Shown piece after piece: positions 1-6,802 of a stretch of DNA of 14,700 nt (positions within the stretch are counted from its first letter, which is position 1; each line of letters begins with the position of its first letter). Under the pieces are notes generated by a model. It was not told where the DNA came from. It saw only the letters and a list, made by a program, of their open reading frames with translations, and did no database searches. The position numbers and the translations under genes were made by a program. Source of the stretch: Bifidobacterium breve (GTDB lineage Bacteria > Actinomycetota > Acidimicrobiia > Acidimicrobiales > Ilumatobacteraceae); assembly GCA_943325425.2 (NCBI GenBank), contig CALPPJ020000008.1, positions 1-14,700 on the forward strand. Reading direction: 5' to 3'.

Positions 1-375
1 AGGAACCAATTCGTGGCGGGTGATTCGCAAACAATATCTGTTCCAGGATTTGTTCCTGGCGAACGAGTGCAATACATTCTTGCCTCGACTCCACAATTGT
101 TGGCGAGCACCACTGCTGATGTCAATGGCATTGCAACAGTAACTTTTGTATTCCCTCGCGATAGTCAAGGTTTTCACACCTTGGCAATATTCGCTCCGGT
201 CAGTGCTCGTGGAATGCGTCAAGCAATTTTCATTCACCCAGTCGGCACAGTGCTCGGCCTCGGCACATTGCCTAAGACCGGTTCAGAAATTCAATTGTGG
301 TTGCCATTTGTCATAGCAATCTTGGGCTTCTTGCTCATCACAATCTCAGGGAATCGCCGGCGCAAGATAGCGTAA
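1..375 (+). CDS. LPXTG-anchored cell-surface protein, C-terminal part (5' truncated by window)
   Basis: The frame is open to the left edge, so the true start lies outside the window; the GTG at 13 is only the first start-like codon inside. The visible 124 residues begin with a beta-rich Ig-like stretch (alternating hydrophobic residues, 'VNGIATVTF') typical of repeats in secreted wall proteins. They end in a textbook sortase sorting signal: LPKTG (nt 268-282), a hydrophobic span of about 20 residues, and a positive tail (GNRRRKIA). By family knowledge a sortase would cleave between Thr and Gly and link the protein to peptidoglycan or a pilus. No sortase gene is visible. hemQ starts 5 nt after its stop, so the two may be co-transcribed. 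The ligand or role of the ectodomain cannot be told from this fragment. Confidence 0.88.
   Translation, partial: RNQFVAGDSQTISVPGFVPGERVQYILASTPQLLASTTADVNGIATVTFVFPRDSQGFHTLAIFAPVSARGMRQAIFIHPVGTVLGLGTLPKTGSEIQLWLPFVIAILGFLLITISGNRRRKIA
368..373 (+). promoter_or_regulatory. Candidate -10 element (TAGCGT) for leaderless hemQ mRNA
   Basis: TAGCGT fits the actinobacterial TANNNT -10 pattern and sits 7 nt before the hemQ ATG, so transcription could start at or beside the start codon. It runs into the stop codon of the upstream gene. No convincing -35 is seen. Read-through from upstream remains possible. Confidence 0.28.
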
Positions 376-380
376 GGATC

Positions 381-1088
381 ATGAGCGAACATGCCCCAAT
401 CGTAGGTCCTGCCGAAGACGGAACGATCAGTCCAAGTGTTGGTCTTTCAGTCATCCATCTTTTTGCCAAGCCAACTTTGGTGTATGAGGCGGAAGAATTC
501 ATCGCGGCAGTAAAAGAGGCTGAAGCTCAAGGTGTACAAGTTGTGTGTATCTCAATGCTTGGCCATAAGGCTGACGTGGCAATCATGGCGCTCACTAAGG
601 ATTGGCGTTTGCTGCGCAAGTTTCAAACTGCGATTCAACACGCTGGTCTCGACATCATTGACAGTTATGTGTCAATGACCGAAGTCAGTGAATACGCCGT
701 TGGTATGCCTGAGGCAATGTTGACACCACGGCTGTACCCGCAACTTCCACCTGAGGGCAAGTTGGCGTGGTGTTTCTACCCGATGAGCAAGAGCCGCGTG
801 AAAGACGCGAACTGGTTCACTTTGCCATATGACCGCCGCAAAGAACTGATGCACGAACATGGCACAAGTGGACGCAAGTTTGCCGGTCGAGTGATTCAGG
901 TCGTCACTGGTTCGACCGGAGTTGACGATTTCGAATGGGGAGTGACGTTATTTGCCAATCGCCCAGATGATTTGAAAGAAGTTGTCTACACGATGCGATT
1001 TGATGAAGCATCTGCGGTCTATGCCGAGTTCGGAACGTTCTATGTCGGAACCGTGACCGACGTCAGCGAGCTTGCAAGCCTGATTTAA
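381..1088 (+). CDS. hemQ: Coproheme decarboxylase HemQ (ChdC), chlorite dismutase family
   Basis: The 235-residue product matches the HemQ branch of the chlorite dismutase family, which decarboxylates coproheme III to heme b in the coproporphyrin-dependent pathway. The diagnostic block is in the C-terminal half: YPMSKSR (Tyr133, aligned with the catalytic radical Tyr), NWFTLPYDRR, 'HEHG' with His160 as probable proximal heme ligand, then GRKFAGRV, TGSTG.DD.EWGVTLF and MRFDEASA.YAEFG.FYVG. Length is near the usual 230-250. The ATG at 381 is preferred over an upstream start at 297, which would overlap the preceding gene by 79 nt and add residues with no family resemblance. No strong Shine-Dalgarno is present. 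A TAGCGT hexamer lies 7 nt before the ATG. Its TAA overlaps the stop of the convergent gene by 3 nt. Residue roles are assigned from memory of Firmicute enzymes. Confidence 0.93.
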   Translation: MSEHAPIVGPAEDGTISPSVGLSVIHLFAKPTLVYEAEEFIAAVKEAEAQGVQVVCISMLGHKADVAIMALTKDWRLLRKFQTAIQHAGLDIIDSYVSMTEVSEYAVGMPEAMLTPRLYPQLPPEGKLAWCFYPMSKSRVKDANWFTLPYDRRKELMHEHGTSGRKFAGRVIQVVTGSTGVDDFEWGVTLFANRPDDLKEVVYTMRFDEASAVYAEFGTFYVGTVTDVSELASLI

Positions 1089-2347
1089 GGCGAGGCAATA
1101 ACGCTGATGCGTTCACTGAATTGGCTATGACCTTGGTCGTTGAAGCTAAAGGTGATGAACTCGGCACGCGATGGATCGCCATTGGGATCAAGATCAAGCA
1201 GTCCGGTAATACCGTTGTAGTCAATATTGAGCGACTGTTGCAGTAGAGCCAAACAATCCTCAAAGATATTGCAGCCTGATCCGCCGCGGCTCACTTCGGG
1301 TACCTGGGCCATGAATTCTTCGGCAAAATCTGACTTGCTTGAAATTGCCGCGAGTGCCAACAAGTTGATGCAGTCGGTAATCGCAGTTGAAAAGGCGGGA
1401 AGAGAAATACTGGTGTTTGAATCGGCGCCGGCAAATGCATCAACAGCAACACCGACAAGTTCACGCCGAATATCTGAATCGAGATTGGCATTGCTATTGA
1501 GGTCGACGTGCGCAAGAGCGTCATTGACAATGATCTTGTTGGCTGATTTCGTATCAAGCAAACTGTTCAGAAGCCTGCCACCGCTCTCGCTATCTCCGAT
1601 GAGTGTGATGACCCGATTGGGATCAGCGGTGAGTTGCTCGGCAATTGGGGCGAAGTCGGCAGTGGTTGTGTCGTAGGCGACTTCAGCGATGATGCTGATT
1701 CCTTGAACCGACAGTGATCGGCGAACTTCGGCCACGAACGAGCGGCCAAAGGGATCGTCAGGGTAAGCGATACTGGTCTCTACTACTCCAGTCTGTTCAA
1801 TGACTTGGGCGATTGCCTCACTAGCCAAAATGTCTGATGGTGTAGTTCGCACAAATAAACCATTATCTGGAAACGAAGCGAGTGCAACGGCGGTTGCTGT
1901 TGGCGAGCATGAACCGACCTTGTTTTCAACCAACCGTGGAAGAACCGACAGGGCGATTGGTGATGACATCAGCCCGACCAGCGCATCAATATGAAATTCA
2001 CTGATGAAGTCATCAACCGCGGCAAGCGCTGTTGCCGACTCGTTACCTTCATCGCGCACCACGAGTTCAATATCACGTCCGAGAATGCCACCACTGACGT
2101 TCACGACGTTGATTGCATCAGTCGCGACTTGAATGAGCGGCTCGCCTAATTCAGCTCCGGGGCCAGATTCCGGAAGCAACAATCCAAGCCGAAAAACTCC
2201 GTCTGAAACTTGTGGGGTAACGGTGGTGGAAACCTGAGGAGTGCTATCGGGCGTAGCGTTTGAATCGGACTGTGAGCATGAGGTGATGCTGCCGAAAATT
2301 CCTAATGTCAGCACGATCGCGACAATGGGTCGGCGGCGGGCGTTCAT
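1085..2347 (-). CDS. Branched-chain amino-acid-type ABC substrate-binding lipoprotein (Peripla_BP_6-like)
   Basis: The 420-residue product begins with a lipoprotein signal: MNARRR, a hydrophobic span, then the lipobox I-T-S-C with Cys24 as the lipidated residue, followed by a Ser/Thr/Pro-rich linker. The mature part reads like the LivK/Peripla_BP_6 fold: 'LGLLLPESGPGAELG', 'GGILGRDIELVVRDEGN', 'DALVGLMSSP..LSVLPRLVE', 'YPDDPFGRSFV'. It should bind a small solute at the membrane face and deliver it to an ABC permease, but no permease or ATPase gene is nearby, so an orphan or sensor role is possible. ATG 2347 is preferred over an in-frame GTG at 2356 because a TAGAGT hexamer stands 7 nt before it and the lipoprotein signal is complete. 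It lies 33 nt downstream of the coiled-coil/PH-like gene. The ligand cannot be predicted. Confidence 0.85.
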   Translation of the reverse strand: MNARRRPIVAIVLTLGIFGSITSCSQSDSNATPDSTPQVSTTVTPQVSDGVFRLGLLLPESGPGAELGEPLIQVATDAINVVNVSGGILGRDIELVVRDEGNESATALAAVDDFISEFHIDALVGLMSSPIALSVLPRLVENKVGSCSPTATAVALASFPDNGLFVRTTPSDILASEAIAQVIEQTGVVETSIAYPDDPFGRSFVAEVRRSLSVQGISIIAEVAYDTTTADFAPIAEQLTADPNRVITLIGDSESGGRLLNSLLDTKSANKIIVNDALAHVDLNSNANLDSDIRRELVGVAVDAFAGADSNTSISLPAFSTAITDCINLLALAAISSKSDFAEEFMAQVPEVSRGGSGCNIFEDCLALLQQSLNIDYNGITGLLDLDPNGDPSRAEFITFSFNDQGHSQFSERISVIASP

Positions 2348-2354
2348 GAACTTC

Positions 2355-2360
2355 ACTCTA
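2355..2360 (-). promoter_or_regulatory. Candidate -10 element (TAGAGT) for the substrate-binding protein gene
   Basis: On the minus strand TAGAGT precedes the ATG at 2347 by exactly 7 nt, matching TANNNT leaderless promoters. It overlaps the alternative GTG start at 2356. This would let the gene be expressed separately from the gene upstream. No good -35 hexamer is seen at 16-18 nt. Confidence 0.3.
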
Positions 2361-2380
2361 CGAGAAGCAGAAGTAACAGT

Positions 2381-3088
2381 TCAGGTTGTTGGCGCATTCA
2401 TCGGCGGGGGAGGTGGAAGTGGCCGGTCGGACTCAAGTTGTTGTTGCTCGGCAATGAGTTCGGCCTCGTAGCGATCAAGGTTGTCAAGGGCCATCGCAGA
2501 AGCCAATTCGATACGAAATTGGACTTCGGTCGCGGGACCCTCGCCGTATCCGATTCCGGCTGGCTGGCTGCCAGTGGTCATCGCGAAAATTGTGATGCCA
2601 CCTGGTAGGTGTGAACAGCTCATCATTTTGTCGAAGCGCCATTCATGCGTACGTTTAGTCCCGGCAAACATCACGCGTTGATTAGTGACGAGAGCATTGC
2701 CCCGATCGGTGGCATCAATTGATTCTTCGCCTTGAGTGATCTTGCCACCGGTTTTACCAGCATTGAGTCGAACTCGACCAAAGATTGGGAACGAGACCCC
2801 GCCGTAACCACCGCTGTATTTAGTTGGTTCGCGAACATTTTCGATATAGGCCGAGTTCGCGAGATAGGCAACAGGGAATTCATCTTTCTTCAACATGAAT
2901 CCATAGTCATTGTGATCGGTGAACTGTTCGGCTGTTTTCCCGTTGCGACAATCACGGACAACCTCGAGCATCGTCTTCAGGGCGTCGAAGTCTTTTTGCC
3001 ACTGCTGCACCTGTGTCTGCAGTTGGAGCGTTTGCTTCGCGGCGGCCTGAGCAGCCTTTCGCTGTTTACGTGCTTCAAAGAATCCCAT
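2381..3088 (-). CDS. Unknown protein: N-terminal coiled coil, PH/GRAM-like central domain, proline-rich tail
   Basis: I do not recognise a named function. The 235-residue product has three visible parts. Residues 5-50 are Lys/Ala/Gln-rich and read as a helix or coiled coil (KQRKAAQAAAKQTLQLQ). Residues about 128-200 resemble the actinobacterial PH/GRAM-like module: 'DRGNALVTNQRVMFAG', 'THEWRFDKMM', 'GITIFAM', then 'VQFRIELASAMA'. The end carries a helix (LDRYEAELIAEQQQ) and a PLPPPPPM tail. There is no signal peptide or membrane span, so it is probably cytoplasmic or bound to the inner face of the membrane. It lies upstream of, and co-directional with, the lipoprotein gene (33-nt gap). The start ATG at 3088 follows a TATATG sequence. 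The PH/GRAM assignment is pattern memory, not a search result. Confidence 0.72.
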   Translation of the reverse strand: MGFFEARKQRKAAQAAAKQTLQLQTQVQQWQKDFDALKTMLEVVRDCRNGKTAEQFTDHNDYGFMLKKDEFPVAYLANSAYIENVREPTKYSGGYGGVSFPIFGRVRLNAGKTGGKITQGEESIDATDRGNALVTNQRVMFAGTKRTHEWRFDKMMSCSHLPGGITIFAMTTGSQPAGIGYGEGPATEVQFRIELASAMALDNLDRYEAELIAEQQQLESDRPLPPPPPMNAPTT

Positions 3089-3275
3089 GGGCTCACCATA
3101 TAGAGGGGCTGTGGCATCTTGGGTCAGATTGCTCAGTAGTCAGGTATAAATCTCCCAATCCAGCCAAACCTTGAGCGTTGGCGTGACATGGCTTAGACGT
3201 TCTTGAGTAGTTGTGGGCAGAGGTTGTGCCGACAACAGCAGCGGCAGTTTGAAGCCACATGAGCGATCCGACTAA
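3089..3275. other. Divergent intergenic region (187 nt), probable promoters for both flanks
   Basis: This is the longest gap in the window and lies between divergent genes, so it should hold a promoter for each. On the minus strand TATATG lies 8 nt before the ATG at 3088. On the plus strand a TATAAA is visible at 3145-3150 but has no well-spaced -35. A short ATG frame at 3259-3291 overlaps the start of the next gene out of frame. I see no hairpin, operator palindrome or RNA gene here. Confidence 0.35.
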
Positions 3276-3737
3276 ATGCCTGATTACATAACGCAGGTGG
3301 ATCAGTATTCAACCCGACTTCTCGAGACCTCTGACCGAGTCGTATCTCAGTGGGTTGAACGCCTGATTCAAAAACATTGTGATGAGCGCATGATGTCCAA
3401 CCTCAAGGACGGAGATCATGTCTCTTCGGTGGTGGCGCGGGTCGGCAATGAAGTGCATACCAAGCTGTGCGATTTGTTGTTATTAGATGTCTTCGAGCAA
3501 CGCACTAATCCTTTGGCAATTTTTCGTCAGGCAACCCGACCGATTAGCGACCTCTTGAAAACAGCTGGTTGTGCGCCAGTCGTACGGGATGAATTTGATG
3601 AGCGCTCATTCCCTGATGACATCTTTGGACTCAGCCCGGCTACGTGGGTTGATATTGACGAGACGATGGTCGAGCCAGGCATCGAGTGGGGCGCATGGAA
3701 AGCAGCCACCATCATGATGCGGAAGAAGAAGCAGTAA
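3276..3737 (+). CDS. Small hypothetical protein upstream of glnD
   Basis: I do not recognise this family. The 153-residue product is soluble. Its N-terminal two thirds look helical and amphipathic (RLLETSDRVVSQWVERLIQKH; VHTKLCDLLLLDVFEQ), followed by an acidic, proline-containing part (DEFDERSFPDDIFGLSPATWVDIDE) and a basic end (MMRKKKQ). There is no signal peptide, membrane span or evident catalytic motif; two Cys (C65 and C98) are far apart. It runs co-directionally into glnD with a 51-nt gap, so the two may form an operon. No Shine-Dalgarno supports the ATG at 3276, and the start is uncertain. Periodic codon use and the absence of a competing gene on either strand support its being real. 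Confidence 0.65.
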   Translation: MPDYITQVDQYSTRLLETSDRVVSQWVERLIQKHCDERMMSNLKDGDHVSSVVARVGNEVHTKLCDLLLLDVFEQRTNPLAIFRQATRPISDLLKTAGCAPVVRDEFDERSFPDDIFGLSPATWVDIDETMVEPGIEWGAWKAATIMMRKKKQ

Positions 3738-3788
3738 GAACCGGCTCTGAAATAGTTGTTCCGACGATTTTTCGGTCAGACTGTACAC

Positions 3789-6071
3789 ATGGAAGGTCGC
3801 CAGCAAGTACTCGCCGACACCAAATTGCGTGGGGTGAAGTTGACCCATGCCTTATGTCAGGCGACTGACGATTGGTTGAGAACTATATGGGCTGATGCGT
3901 GCGAGTCCGTCAAAGTTTCGAAGCGAGTCGCACTTGTCGCTGTCGGTGGATATGGGCGAGGAGAATTGGCTCCGTTCAGCGACCTTGACCTGATGCTCGT
4001 ACATGATGGAGCCAAAAATATTGATGACCTCGCGTCAAAAATCTGGTACCCAATTTGGGACTCCGGAACAAAACTTGGTCACTCGGTTTGCACTGTGAAA
4101 CAAGCCGTTGAGCTCGCAAAGTCTGAACTAGATGCGGCAACTGCGTTGTTGAGTGTTCGCTTGTTGGCTGGTGACGAATCACTTGCAAATGAATTGAGTG
4201 CTGAAGGAGTCAAAACTTGGAAAGCAAGCGCTTCTCTGCGACTGCCCCAACTGATGCAACGAGTTCGTGATCGGCAACATGAAAATGGTGAGGTTGCTTT
4301 CTTGCTCGAACCGAATCTCAAAGAGGGATACGGCGGTCTACGCGACATACATGCTTTGATATGGGCCGAAGCAGCTGGAGTTGAAATCACGCGTTCTGAT
4401 CGTGATGCTTTGAACGCTGGTCGCGATGTGTTGATGGCTGTAAGAGTCGCTCTTCATCGCCACGTAGGACGAGCCGTCGAGGTGATGCATCTTGAAGATC
4501 AGGATTCGGTCGCAACTTTGTGCGGATATCGCAATGCCGATGCCTTAGTTGCCGCACTTTCAAATGCCGGACGGTCAGTTGCCTGGGTGGGCGATGAAGT
4601 GTGGGCACGTGTTGCTGCAGCAAGAACTAAACCCGTCAAAGATCAACATTTGGCGCCTGGCGTGATTTTGCATCAAGGTGAAGTTCATCTAGATGAAACC
4701 GTTGATCCTTCAACCGATCCCACACTGTTGCTCCGTGTCGCGGCCTCGGCCGCGCGGCATAAAGCCCGTATTGATCGCCCAACTCTTGATCGTCTTGCTC
4801 AATCATGCCCGCCAATGCCCTCGCCGTGGCCCGTTGGTGCGATTGATGATTTTGTTGGATTGTTGTTGACGGCACACGATGCGATTCCGGTTCTTGAAGC
4901 ACTTGATCAGCGTGGCTTATGGGTCAAAGTGTTGCCCGAGTGGGCTCCGAATCGCAGCCGACCTCAGCGCAACGCGTATCACCGATTTACGGTTGACCGA
5001 CACCTGTGGGAGGCAACCGCGAACGCGGCAACATGGGCTGATCGAGTTGCACGCCCCGACCTACTTGTTTTGGGAGCACTCTTTCACGACATCGGCAAGG
5101 GTTATCCCGGTGATCACACCGAAGTTGGCGTCACGATGGTTGAGCGCATCGGACCCCGACTTGGTCTGAACGCAGAAGATACTCAAGTGATCTGCAATAT
5201 GGTGAAGAATCATTTATTGCTACCTGATGTAGCGACGCGCCGCGATTTGGCAGATAGTGCAACGATCATGATGGTCGCTGATGAAGTAAAAACTCCCTTG
5301 GTTCTTGATCTTTTACACGGTCTCACTGAAGCCGACAGTTTGGCGACAGGGACTGCAGCATGGGGAACATGGAAGGCCGAGTTGGTGAATGATCTGGTGC
5401 GACGGGTTCACCTCGTACTCGGTGGTGCAGAAATTGAAGAAGCACAATGGCGGCTATTTCCAGATGCAGAAGTACTTGAAATGATGGCGGGTGGAGTGGT
5501 GACCTTTGGTGTCGCTGATGATTCAGTGACTGTGGTGAGTCCCGACCGTCCTGGAACATTCAGTCGCGTGGCCGGAGTACTGGCCCTGCATGGTTTAGGA
5601 GTATTAGGCGCACAAGCCCACTCCGATGAACAGGGAATGGCAGCATCGCAATTTAGGGTGATCGTACCGAGCCATGGGCCCATTGAATGGGCTCCAATTA
5701 TTCAAAATCTGACGCGAGCACTTCATGGTGAATTGGCGATTGAGGCTCGACTATCTGAACGAGCAAAAACCTATCGTCGCAAGCGTCGTTCGGCCGGAGA
5801 GTTAGCTCCGCCACGAGTGACATTCTTTGATGAAGCATCATCAAATGCCACGGTGATTGAAGTGCGTGCGCCCGATCAACACGGAATTTTGCACCGAGTG
5901 ACTAAGGCAATGGCCGAAGTCGGTTTAGACATTCGTCATGCAACGGTGCAAACAATTGGCGACGAAGTCGTTGACTCGTTCTATGTGCGAACCGCTCGAG
6001 GCGAAAAGTTGACCGACAAATTCCATCGTCAAGAAGTTGAACGAGCGATTCTGTTCTCGTTGGCTCCGTAA
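3789..6071 (+). CDS. glnD: PII uridylyltransferase/uridylyl-removing enzyme GlnD
   Basis: The 760-residue product has the full GlnD order. The nucleotidyltransferase motif is GGYGRGEL (residues 53-60) followed by SDLDL (64-68, Asp65 and Asp67 as metal ligands). The PII-uridylyltransferase middle region includes 'EPNLKEGYGGLRDIHALIWA'. An HD hydrolase core carries 'ALFHDIGKG' with His433-Asp434. Two C-terminal ACT domains sit at about 577-640 ('VVSPDRPGTFSRVAGVL') and 687-755 ('VRAPDQHGILHRVTKAM'). GlnD senses glutamine through the ACT domains and adds or removes nucleotidyl groups on PII (GlnB/GlnK); some actinobacterial homologues adenylylate PII instead. No glnB, glnK or amtB is adjacent, unlike the amtB-glnK-glnD operons of many actinobacteria. 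ATG 3789 is chosen because the family N-terminus needs no more; an in-frame TTG at 3756 would add 11 residues. The Nudix gene follows 16 nt later. Confidence 0.95.
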   Translation: MEGRQQVLADTKLRGVKLTHALCQATDDWLRTIWADACESVKVSKRVALVAVGGYGRGELAPFSDLDLMLVHDGAKNIDDLASKIWYPIWDSGTKLGHSVCTVKQAVELAKSELDAATALLSVRLLAGDESLANELSAEGVKTWKASASLRLPQLMQRVRDRQHENGEVAFLLEPNLKEGYGGLRDIHALIWAEAAGVEITRSDRDALNAGRDVLMAVRVALHRHVGRAVEVMHLEDQDSVATLCGYRNADALVAALSNAGRSVAWVGDEVWARVAAARTKPVKDQHLAPGVILHQGEVHLDETVDPSTDPTLLLRVAASAARHKARIDRPTLDRLAQSCPPMPSPWPVGAIDDFVGLLLTAHDAIPVLEALDQRGLWVKVLPEWAPNRSRPQRNAYHRFTVDRHLWEATANAATWADRVARPDLLVLGALFHDIGKGYPGDHTEVGVTMVERIGPRLGLNAEDTQVICNMVKNHLLLPDVATRRDLADSATIMMVADEVKTPLVLDLLHGLTEADSLATGTAAWGTWKAELVNDLVRRVHLVLGGAEIEEAQWRLFPDAEVLEMMAGGVVTFGVADDSVTVVSPDRPGTFSRVAGVLALHGLGVLGAQAHSDEQGMAASQFRVIVPSHGPIEWAPIIQNLTRALHGELAIEARLSERAKTYRRKRRSAGELAPPRVTFFDEASSNATVIEVRAPDQHGILHRVTKAMAEVGLDIRHATVQTIGDEVVDSFYVRTARGEKLTDKFHRQEVERAILFSLAP

Positions 6072-6075
6072 GAGG

Positions 6076-6081
6076 TAACTT
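6076..6081 (+). promoter_or_regulatory. Candidate -10 element (TAACTT) for the Nudix gene
   Basis: TAACTT fits TANNNT and lies 6 nt before the ATG at 6088, inside the 16-nt gap after glnD. An AGAGG at 6071-6075 could instead act as a somewhat distant Shine-Dalgarno in a glnD read-through message, so the two readings compete. Confidence 0.25.
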
Positions 6082-6087
6082 CTAGTT

Positions 6088-6795
6088 ATGAGCGATGCAA
6101 CGTCAGCAGATTTCACTCGCGACTTAGTGCGTTGGAGCGAAACTCTCGCCGGGATTGCTCGTACCGGAATGGGCTTCACACAAAACTTGTACGAGCGCGA
6201 ACGCTACGAAGAGGTCCTTCATGTTGCAGCTGATATTAAGGCTGCTGCAGATGAAGCATTAGAAGTACGCCGCGAACAAGATCACTTCGTTCAAGAGTGG
6301 ATGGAATCAATCGGTGAGGGGATCCCAGGGTACGTCACTCCAAAAGTCGCAATTGGTGCAATTGTCGGAAACGATGACGGTGAAATTCTTCTGATGCAAC
6401 GTGCCGACTCTGGAATCTGGTTGTATCCAACTGGTTGGGCTGATGTGGGTTATTCGGCCAGTGAAGTGGCGGTCAAAGAAGTTCTGGAAGAAACAGGCAT
6501 CGAATGTGAGCCAATGCAATTGCTCGGCGTTGTTGATGGTCAGCGAATGGGTTTCAGTCGCTTCGGTATGTATATGTTGCTCTTTCATTGCCGTGCGACT
6601 GGCGGAACTTTGCAAGGTCATCCGCTTGAAACGAGCGGGCTCGGCTGGTTTGCGGCAGATGCATTGCCGAGTGCTACCGCCGGAATTGAATGGTGGGGAC
6701 AGATGGCATTCAATGCGATCAATGGTGAGCGATCAATCGCAACATTTGATTCGCCACGTCCAACAGTGTGGCGCCAGGGTGACTCAGCAGACTGA
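6088..6795 (+). CDS. Nudix hydrolase (ADP-ribose pyrophosphatase-like, COG1051 type) with N-terminal helical domain
   Basis: The 235-residue product has an N-terminal helical segment (about 1-75: 'LVRWSETLAGIARTGMGFTQNLYERERYEEVLHVAADI'), as in Nudix proteins with a Nudix_N_2-type extension. A Nudix fold follows from about residue 83 (TPKVAIGAIVGNDDGEILLMQR). The Nudix box spans 116-138 (GWADVGYSASEVAVKE, then VLEETGI). It keeps the metal-binding E-V-L-E-E glutamates. Two canonical positions differ: the first Glu of G-x5-E is Tyr122, and the Arg of R-E is Lys130. The enzyme should hydrolyse a nucleoside diphosphate linked to another group; ADP-ribose or a nucleotide sugar is a family guess. 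It follows glnD by 16 nt and ends one base from the convergent PAC2 gene. Confidence 0.87.
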   Translation: MSDATSADFTRDLVRWSETLAGIARTGMGFTQNLYERERYEEVLHVAADIKAAADEALEVRREQDHFVQEWMESIGEGIPGYVTPKVAIGAIVGNDDGEILLMQRADSGIWLYPTGWADVGYSASEVAVKEVLEETGIECEPMQLLGVVDGQRMGFSRFGMYMLLFHCRATGGTLQGHPLETSGLGWFAADALPSATAGIEWWGQMAFNAINGERSIATFDSPRPTVWRQGDSAD

Positions 6796-6802
6796 ATCAG
6801 TC
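6790..6802. repeat. 13-nt palindrome holding both stop codons of convergent genes
   Basis: GACTGA-A-TCAGTC is a perfect 6-bp inverted repeat around one central A. It contains the TGA of the Nudix gene (6793-6795) and the TGA of the PAC2 gene (6799-6797, minus). With a 1-nt centre it cannot form a normal hairpin loop, and there is no U-tract, so a terminator role is doubtful. Part of the symmetry follows simply from two TGA stops facing each other. Confidence 0.5.

Noticed and set aside
297..380. Earlier start for hemQ at 297, giving 263 residues.
   Set aside because: It would overlap the LPXTG gene by 79 nt, and the extra residues are the out-of-frame shadow of its membrane span and basic tail.
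1227..1676. Plus-strand open frame of 149 codons opposite the substrate-binding protein gene.
   Set aside because: It is antisense to a well-supported gene, rich in Ser/Arg and without domain features: a shadow frame.
3259..3291. Ten-residue ATG frame overlapping the start of the hypothetical gene, as a leader peptide or sign of a frameshift.
   Set aside because: It is too short, has no codon pattern for attenuation and no attenuator hairpin follows. The downstream gene is intact without it.
3756..3788. TTG start for glnD adding 11 residues.
   Set aside because: There is no Shine-Dalgarno, the added residues (FRRFFGQTVH) do not resemble the GlnD N-terminus, and the ATG at 3789 suffices. It is kept as an alternative only.
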